NCBI GenBank assembly: GCA_017473795.1
Contig: JAFUJE010000013.1
Location: forward strand, 1-10,666
Source: Clostridia bacterium
GTDB taxonomy: Bacteria > Bacillota > Clostridia > Christensenellales > UBA1242
Reading direction: 5' to 3'
DNA length: 10,666 bases
Shown here: positions 6,604 to 10,666 of the stretch, in pieces
How positions within the stretch are numbered: position 1 is the first letter of the stretch
How the letters are laid out: every line of letters begins with the position of its first letter
The notes under the pieces: generated by a model
The model's input: the letters and a program-made list of their open reading frames with translations, nothing else
The model's database searches: none
Told to the model about the DNA's origin: nothing
Made by a program: the position numbers and the translations under genes

Positions 6604-8772
6604 ATGGAGTTATTGGCACCGGTTGGTGATTTGAAAAGTTTTTATGCGGCAGTTTATCATGGTGCTGATGCGGTTTATTTAGGGTTGCAATCTTTTAATG
6701 CCCGTATGAAAGCCGATAATTTTACCACGGACAACATTAGTGAAATTGTTAAGTTTGCCCATATTTATAATGTAAAAGTTTATGTGACGATTAATATCTT
6801 GATTAAGGATAGTGAGGTTGATGAGTTTCTTGAGATGGTGCGGGTTTGTGTGCGTGCCAAGGTCGATGCTTTCATCATTCAAGATTTGGGAATGGCTCGC
6901 TTGTTGTTGGAGCATTTTCAAAACATTGTTTTACATGCTAGTACACAAATGGGCATTCATAACTTGAGTGGTGCAAAATTTTTAGAACAATTTGGTTTTA
7001 AAAGGGTAGTTTTGGCACGGGAAACCAAATTAGAAGACATTAAGTTAATTAAAGCAGAGACAAATTTAGAAATTGAATATTTTGCCCAAGGTGCTTTGTG
7101 TGTGGCTTTTTCTGGTAATTGTTATTTAAGTTCATTGAAAAATGGGAACAGTGGCAACCGGGGAAAGTGTTTACAATTATGTCGGTTGCCTTACCAAGTG
7201 TATGCTGATGAAAAATTATTGACTGAAGGTTATTATTTATCGGCAAAAGATTTATGTTTAATGAAACGACTGCAAGAATTAAGTGCGGCGGGTGTGGATT
7301 GTTTGAAATTGGAAGGACGTTTAAAACGACCCAGTTATGTGGCGCAAGTCACACGCAGTTATCGCCAAATGCTCGACCATTTTGATACCGCTAAAGTGGA
7401 AAAAGAAAAGGCTAAAATCGGTGAACTGTTTTCCCGTGGGGAATTTAACGAACAAGCTTATCTGTACCATAATTTTAAAATTATTAATCCGCAAAACGGT
7501 AATCATCGTGGGAAGAAAATTGGTCGAGTTGTTGCTACGACAAAATTTAAAAACATTTACAAAATTACTTTACAATTAAAAGAAGCAATCGGACAAAACG
7601 ACGCTATTCGCTTAATGCAAGGCAAAAGTCAATTTAGTATTGGTGTTGGCAATGTAAACGTGTTAAGCAATGGTAATGTCGAAATATTTTCTACCCAAAA
7701 TGTTCCGGCTGGTTATGATGTCTATTTATTGAAAAGCACTAAGAAAGAAAGTGGATTGAATGATTACGCTCGGTATTTAGATGTGGATTTTTATTTTACG
7801 GCTGAAGTGGGACAGCCGGCTAAGTTGATTGCAAATTATGGTGATATTGCAGTGGCAGTGACGGGGGAAAAACTTTTGGAAAAGGCACGAACCGCCGGAA
7901 TTACAGTGGAACAGGTATCCAAGCAGTTAAGTAAACTTCAGGAGACTAAGTTCCGCTTGCATCATTTGGAATGTGTTTTGGGTGATGTTTTTATGGCGGT
8001 ATCAGAATTAAACGAGTTACGACGACGTATCATCGTGGCAATAGAAAAAGCCATACTAGAAAAATATAATCTGACGTTGCCAACGGTAATGGAAACTAAA
8101 TCAATCGCAAGTCCTGTCGTAAAAGCACCGAAAAAGAATTTCTATTTAATTGCAGATGTGGCAGATTTGGGAAACGTTTCGTGGCATAATTTTGGTATTA
8201 TTTTAGCACCGACTGTCTACAGTCCTGAACACATTGAGCAGTTAGTTGCGCAATTAACTGCGAAGGGTATCGACCCAAAATCGCTTTATCTTAATTTGCC
8301 AATTGTTGCTACGGAAGCTGAATTGGATATTTTAGACAAAATTTTACGGCAAGCGAAAATTGGCATCGTAGCGAATAACTATGCGCATTTGCGCTGGGTG
8401 CGTGAATATAACACGATTGCTGGGATTGGCTTGAATGTCTATAATGATTATACGGCGTGGACTTTGTTGCAATTAGGTTGTGAAAATATTATTTGGTCAA
8501 TTGAAAAAAATCATTTAACTAATTGTGGCAGTGCGTTGGTTAGTGGTTATCCAGCCTTGATGACGCTTTGTCATTGTCCGGTGCGTGAGGTTTTCGAGAC
8601 GGACTGTACCCATTGTCGTTATGGTACAAATTTAATTTATCAAGATGAAAAGCATAACCGCTACCGTTTCCGCCGGGTCAAAATTGAGCATTGTTATTTT
8701 GAATTATTCAGTGAAGAAAAGTATCAGAAAAGTACTAACACGGGTAAAATTTATGATTTAAGGAGTTTTTAA
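6604..8772 (+). CDS. U32 family protein (RlhA/TrhP-like, with DUF3656-type and C-terminal regions)
   Basis: Although named peptidases, characterised U32 proteins of this type take part in RNA hydroxylation: E. coli RlhA makes 5-hydroxycytidine in 23S rRNA and TrhP acts on tRNA wobble uridine. This one starts MELLAPVGDLKSFYAAVYHGADAVYLG, the canonical N-terminus, which fixes the start. The core signature GALCVAFSGNCYLSSLKNG...GNRGKCLQLCRLPY holds four cysteines (166, 173, 189, 193), the set proposed to bind an iron-sulfur cluster, followed by LSAKDLC (212-218) and LKLEGRLKRPSYV (234-246). A middle region with GRVVAT and later strands fits DUF3656. The C-terminal third (about 512-700) ends in a second cysteine group (656, 658, 668, 671, 697). 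At 722 residues it matches the long, RlhA-like architecture common in Firmicutes. Whether the target is rRNA or tRNA cannot be decided here. It overlaps the next gene by one base. Confidence 0.88.
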   Translation: MELLAPVGDLKSFYAAVYHGADAVYLGLQSFNARMKADNFTTDNISEIVKFAHIYNVKVYVTINILIKDSEVDEFLEMVRVCVRAKVDAFIIQDLGMARLLLEHFQNIVLHASTQMGIHNLSGAKFLEQFGFKRVVLARETKLEDIKLIKAETNLEIEYFAQGALCVAFSGNCYLSSLKNGNSGNRGKCLQLCRLPYQVYADEKLLTEGYYLSAKDLCLMKRLQELSAAGVDCLKLEGRLKRPSYVAQVTRSYRQMLDHFDTAKVEKEKAKIGELFSRGEFNEQAYLYHNFKIINPQNGNHRGKKIGRVVATTKFKNIYKITLQLKEAIGQNDAIRLMQGKSQFSIGVGNVNVLSNGNVEIFSTQNVPAGYDVYLLKSTKKESGLNDYARYLDVDFYFTAEVGQPAKLIANYGDIAVAVTGEKLLEKARTAGITVEQVSKQLSKLQETKFRLHHLECVLGDVFMAVSELNELRRRIIVAIEKAILEKYNLTLPTVMETKSIASPVVKAPKKNFYLIADVADLGNVSWHNFGIILAPTVYSPEHIEQLVAQLTAKGIDPKSLYLNLPIVATEAELDILDKILRQAKIGIVANNYAHLRWVREYNTIAGIGLNVYNDYTAWTLLQLGCENIIWSIEKNHLTNCGSALVSGYPALMTLCHCPVREVFETDCTHCRYGTNLIYQDEKHNRYRFRRVKIEHCYFELFSEEKYQKSTNTGKIYDLRSF

Positions 8773-9920
8773 TGGAAAAATACGCAGTGATTATTATCGG
8801 AGCTGGTGCCAGTGGCATGATGTGTGCTTTGCAATCAGCGAAAAAAACTTTGTTAATCGAAGCGAGTGACCGGGTGGGGAAAAAAATCTTAGCGACGGGA
8901 AATGGTAAATGTAACATTACCAACGATCAAATTCTGGCGCAATATTACAATACACCTTTAGTCGATAAATATTTTCAACAATTTAATAGTGAACAGACAT
9001 TACAGTATTTTGCCAAGTTAGGAATCTTTACTTACGCCGACCAAGAAGGCAGAAGGTATCCGCTTTCAAACAGTGCTCACACGGTCTTAGATCTTTTGTT
9101 GAAAGCATTAAGTTTAAAAAGCAATGTGACGATTAAAGTAAATTGTCTTCCCGTTCAGGTTGCGAAAACTAAAGATGGTTTTACAGTAGCGACGCAAGAC
9201 CAAACTTATGTTTGCGACAAGTTGGTGCTGGCGACTGGTGGTAACAGTGGTACTCAATATTTAGATCAACTTCAGGTTAATTACAAGAATTTCTTACCAA
9301 GTTTGATGGGGTTAAAAACGACAAAGAATAAGGGCTTAGCCGGAGTGCGGGTCAGCAATGTACGGGTTAGGTTAAAAGACTTTAACGAAGTTGGCGAAAT
9401 TTTATTCAAAGAAGACGGTATCAGTGGAATTGTCATTTTCAATTTATCCGCTCATTTGGCCAGAAATAACATACGTACAGGGCGAATTACACTTGATTTA
9501 CTCTCGAAAGTAGAAGCAAATAATTTGCTAAGAATGCTTGCATCGAGCGTTAATCATAATCCACATTATTCTTTAGTTGAGATTGTCGAAGGGCTTTTAC
9601 ACAAAAGCCTTGCTAAGAATATTTTGGAAAAATTATCTTTGGATAAAAAACTGGCGCAAGATTGTACGGAACAGGATATCAATGCTTTGGTAAATTTTAT
9701 AAAAAACTTTGTAGTTGATTTTACTGGTTATGCGGACAACAATCAAGTTTACACGGGCGGAGTCGACCTAAAAGATTTAGATACTAATTTACAACACAAG
9801 CAAGTGCAAGGTCTATACTGTACTGGCGAAGTGGTTGACGTGGACGGCGTCTGCGGTGGTTACAATTTGCAGTGGGCTTGGACGAGCGGAAAAATCGTCG
9901 GGGACGAATTACACCAATAA
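8772..9920 (+). CDS. HI0933/BaiN-family NAD(P)/FAD-dependent oxidoreductase
   Basis: A 382-residue flavoprotein. The N-terminal FAD-binding Rossmann motif GAGASG (10-15) ends its second strand at Glu30 (LLIEAS), followed by the family signature GKKILATGNGKCNITN (36-51). Further hallmarks are GRRYPLSNSA (93-102), VLATGGNSG (152-160), FTHR-less GISGI (216-220) and the C-terminal TGEVVDVDGVCGGYNLQWAW (351-370), which closes the FAD site. Members are widespread in Firmicutes and mostly uncharacterised; BaiN was proposed to act in bile-acid dehydroxylation, but that role should not be assumed here. The ATG overlaps the U32 stop (TAATG), with TAAGGAG inside the U32 coding end, so the two are translationally coupled and co-transcribed. 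The pairing suggests, but does not prove, a shared redox function. No terminator is evident between its stop and the convergent tRNA gene. Confidence 0.92.
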   Translation: MEKYAVIIIGAGASGMMCALQSAKKTLLIEASDRVGKKILATGNGKCNITNDQILAQYYNTPLVDKYFQQFNSEQTLQYFAKLGIFTYADQEGRRYPLSNSAHTVLDLLLKALSLKSNVTIKVNCLPVQVAKTKDGFTVATQDQTYVCDKLVLATGGNSGTQYLDQLQVNYKNFLPSLMGLKTTKNKGLAGVRVSNVRVRLKDFNEVGEILFKEDGISGIVIFNLSAHLARNNIRTGRITLDLLSKVEANNLLRMLASSVNHNPHYSLVEIVEGLLHKSLAKNILEKLSLDKKLAQDCTEQDINALVNFIKNFVVDFTGYADNNQVYTGGVDLKDLDTNLQHKQVQGLYCTGEVVDVDGVCGGYNLQWAWTSGKIVGDELHQ

Positions 9921-9981
9921 AAAAATAGCACAGAAAATATCTAATTTCTTTAATTAATAGAGAGTTTAAATTTGATATAAT

Positions 9982-10056
9982 TGGTAGTCCCGAGGGGAAT
10001 CGAACCCCTGATACCGCCGTGAAAGGGCGGTGTCTTAACCGCTTGACCACGGGACC
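9982..10056 (-). tRNA. tRNA-Glu (anticodon UUC), CCA encoded
   Basis: Read on the minus strand, 75 bases including an encoded CCA (9984-9982). The acceptor arm GGTCCCG pairs with CGGGACT (one G-U at the end) before discriminator A. The D arm begins TGGTCAAGCGGTTAAGACA. The anticodon stem is CCGCC/GGCGG, with loop CTTTCAC holding anticodon TTC (10023-10021). The T arm is GGGG-TTCGATT-CCCC. The identity elements fit Glu, reading GAA and GAG. It is convergent with the flavoprotein gene and divergent from acp. The 61 bases between it and the flavoprotein stop are A+T-rich; no clear terminator hairpin is seen, although T7 at 9928-9922 on the minus strand may help termination. Confidence 0.96.
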
Positions 10057-10065
10057 AAACGTTGT

Positions 10066-10094
10066 AGTTTAACATGGTGTGGCGGATTTTGCAA
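10066..10094 (-). promoter_or_regulatory. Predicted promoter of tRNA-Glu
   Basis: On the minus strand: TTGCAA (10094-10089), a 17-base spacer and TAAACT (10071-10066) preceded by TGT, giving an extended -10. Nine bases then lead to the mature tRNA 5' end at 10056, so the 5' trailer removed by RNase P would be only a few bases. Confidence 0.65.
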
Positions 10095-10131
10095 GAGGTT
10101 TCTTGTGCTTTTGTTTAATGCTCGCTGGAAG

Positions 10132-10153
10132 TTTTTATTTTTAAATTTTTTTT
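10132..10153 (+). other. Phased T-tracts upstream of the acp promoter
   Basis: Three T-runs (10132-10136, 10138-10142, 10146-10153) lie just upstream of the 11-base repeat array. Such tracts can bend DNA or act as an UP element for RNA polymerase. Seen directly; role inferred. Confidence 0.3.
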
Positions 10154-10157
10154 AAAA

Positions 10158-10201
10158 TGGAACGCAACGGGAACTTTAAGGGAACATAGTGGGAACATAG
10201 G
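10158..10201 (+). repeat. Four direct repeats on an 11-base period upstream of acp (candidate activator sites)
   Basis: The hexamer (G/T)GGAAC starts at 10158, 10169, 10180 and 10191: TGGAAC, then three exact GGGAAC, each exactly 11 bases apart. The last two units also share ATAG after the core. The array ends about 5 bases before the perfect TATAAT at 10207 and covers the place where a -35 box would be; no TTGACA-like box is visible there. One-helical-turn spacing puts every copy on the same DNA face. This is the geometry of tandem sites for OmpR/PhoB-type winged-helix response regulators. The regulator is not identified. Confidence 0.6.
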
Positions 10202-10206
10202 GTGGG

Positions 10207-10212
10207 TATAAT
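10207..10212 (+). promoter_or_regulatory. -10 box of the acp-fabG promoter
   Basis: A perfect TATAAT without a recognisable -35 at 16-18 bases; that position is occupied by the GGGAAC repeat array, which suggests an activator-dependent promoter. Transcription would start near 10219. The acp ribosome site GGGAGGAGG (10244-10252) lies about 25 bases further on. Confidence 0.62.
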
Positions 10213-10213
10213 G

Positions 10214-10241
10214 CTTTTGTATTTTAAACGAGATACAAAAG
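10214..10241 (+). promoter_or_regulatory. Perfect inverted repeat over the predicted acp transcription start (candidate operator)
   Basis: CTTTTGTAT (10214-10222) and ATACAAAAG (10233-10241) form a perfect 9-base dyad with a 10-base centre. It begins two bases after the TATAAT and ends at the edge of the ribosome site. Because the predicted transcription start falls within the left arm, the whole dyad would not be in the RNA, so a DNA operator for a repressor is more likely than an RNA hairpin. It differs from the Bacillus FapR site in sequence and spacing. Fatty-acid clusters are commonly controlled by such a repressor. Confidence 0.55.
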
Positions 10242-10257
10242 ATGGGAGGAGGAAATT

Positions 10258-10488
10258 ATGTTAAAAACAGTAGCAAATATTATTGCTGACAGAACGGGGT
10301 GCGATCCTAAGAGTGTAAAGTTAGAAAGCACTTTTGTGGAACTGGGGATTGATTCACTGGATACTGTTTAGCTTCTGATGAACTTGGAAGATGCGACAGG
10401 CGTTTCAATTGAATTAACTCAAAAAATTGAAACTGTTGGTGAGTTGGTTGCTTTGATTGAAAAACAGAAAAAAAGCGTAAAAAAATAA
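10258..10488 (+). pseudogene. acpP: Acyl carrier protein gene interrupted by an in-frame TAG at codon 38
   Basis: Acyl carrier protein carries growing acyl chains on a 4'-phosphopantetheine arm during fatty-acid synthesis. The frame reads MLKTVANIIADRTGCDPKSV, then LESTFVELGIDSLDTV, a TAG (10369-10371), and continues in the same frame as LLMNLEDATGVSIE... KIETVGELVALIEKQ to TAA at 10486-10488. Without the TAG it would be 76 residues, normal length, with Ser33 of DSL as the attachment site. The family has Glu directly after DSLDTV (Glu41 in E. coli), so one G-to-T change in GAG explains the TAG. Both halves remain well conserved, with no frameshift, pointing to a very recent mutation, a sequencing error, or readthrough. 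The ribosome site (AGGAGG, 5 bases from ATG) is the strongest in the window. An in-frame ATG at 10378 has no ribosome site. fabG follows after 84 bases. Confidence 0.87.
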
Positions 10489-10572
10489 TTTTGAAAATAA
10501 GTAGTGGGCAATTTGCGTTTAGTGTAGTTTAATATTAATAGCAAATAATAATTTGTAAAAGGAGTGATTCTA

Positions 10573-10666
10573 ATGGGTTTGTTAAAAAATAAAGTAGCAG
10601 TTGTGACCGGAGGTACCAGAGGCATTGGTTTCTCAATCGTTAAAAGATATTTAGAAGAAGGTGCGA
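10573..10666 (+). CDS. fabG: 3-oxoacyl-ACP reductase / SDR family, 5' part (runs off window)
   Basis: The first 31 codons, starting MGLLKNKVAVVTGGTRGIGF, show the short-chain dehydrogenase NAD(P)-binding motif TGGTRGIG (12-19) after the first beta strand. FabG reduces 3-oxoacyl-ACP with NADPH in each round of fatty-acid elongation. Position directly after an acyl carrier protein gene supports FabG over other short-chain dehydrogenases, though 31 residues cannot exclude them. The ribosome site AAGGAG (10559-10564) lies 8 bases before the ATG. The 84 bases after acp are A+T-rich with no clear terminator, so the two genes are probably co-transcribed. Confidence 0.85.
   Translation, partial: MGLLKNKVAVVTGGTRGIGFSIVKRYLEEGA

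Noticed and set aside
9784..10050. Minus-strand frame of 88 codons
   Set aside because: It runs through the tRNA-Glu gene and the antisense of the conserved C-terminus of the flavoprotein.
10158..10201. Repeat array as a CRISPR or replication iteron array
   Set aside because: Units are only 11 bases with 5-base gaps and sit directly on a promoter; no spacer-like structure, no rep or cas gene nearby.
10214..10241. Dyad as a FapR operator
   Set aside because: FapR sites resemble TTAGTACCTRNTACTAA; the arms and the 10-base centre here do not fit.
10369..10371. TAG as a selenocysteine or general sense codon
   Set aside because: Selenocysteine uses TGA. No other in-frame TAG occurs in about 3,100 codons here, so general recoding is not supported by this window, though it cannot be excluded.
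10419..10625. Minus-strand frame of 68 codons
   Set aside because: Antisense to the acp 3' half and fabG start; no ribosome site or recognisable domain.

Overview
The window looks like a core-genome stretch of a low-GC, Gram-positive-type bacterium (Bacillota/Firmicutes). The support is a scpB-eno gene pair, a tRNA-Glu with encoded CCA, A+T-rich codons, strong AGGAG-type ribosome sites on several genes, and the start of an acpP-fabG fatty-acid cluster. Nothing in the sequence fixes the genus. Every gene ends in TAA. The + strand is G-rich over C throughout, even across the one minus-strand gene, which suggests that + is the leading strand.

Layout. Bases 1-1812: the 3' part of scpB (chromosome segregation), then enolase with its own promoter and a clear terminator. 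Bases 1826-2580: a six-segment membrane protein of the Pr6Pr type, ending in a terminator that faces a convergent, GC-rich flavodoxin-like reductase (2575-3204, minus). Bases 3205-3286: a compact divergent promoter region serving the reductase and an MscS-type mechanosensitive channel (3287-4303). Bases 4375-6564: an acyl-ACP thioesterase and a membrane-bound family 2 glycosyltransferase, each with its own promoter. Bases 6604-9920: a two-gene unit of a U32-family RNA-hydroxylation-type protein and a HI0933/BaiN-type flavoprotein, overlapping by one base. Bases 9982-10056: tRNA-Glu(UUC), minus strand. Bases 10057-10666: a regulatory region followed by an acyl carrier protein gene and the first 31 codons of fabG.

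Most genes are housekeeping: glycolysis, chromosome segregation, RNA modification, fatty-acid synthesis and turnover, osmotic protection and envelope building. No mobile element, CRISPR array or defence system is visible, and no stretch over 300 bases lacks a gene.

The unusual points are in control and integrity. (1) Four genes (Pr6Pr, reductase, mscS, U32) have a -35/-10 pair whose -10 ends only 5-8 bases before the start codon, with no ribosome site, so they are predicted to make leaderless mRNAs; the other genes have normal ribosome sites. (2) The acp-fabG promoter has four direct repeats on an 11-base period (GGAAC core) just upstream of a perfect TATAAT, followed at once by a perfect 9-base inverted repeat over the predicted transcription start. 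(3) The acp reading frame carries an in-frame TAG at codon 38, exactly where the family has a conserved Glu, five codons after the phosphopantetheine serine. (4) The reductase gene has much higher GC than its surroundings. All promoter calls are by eye against consensus sequences and are inference.
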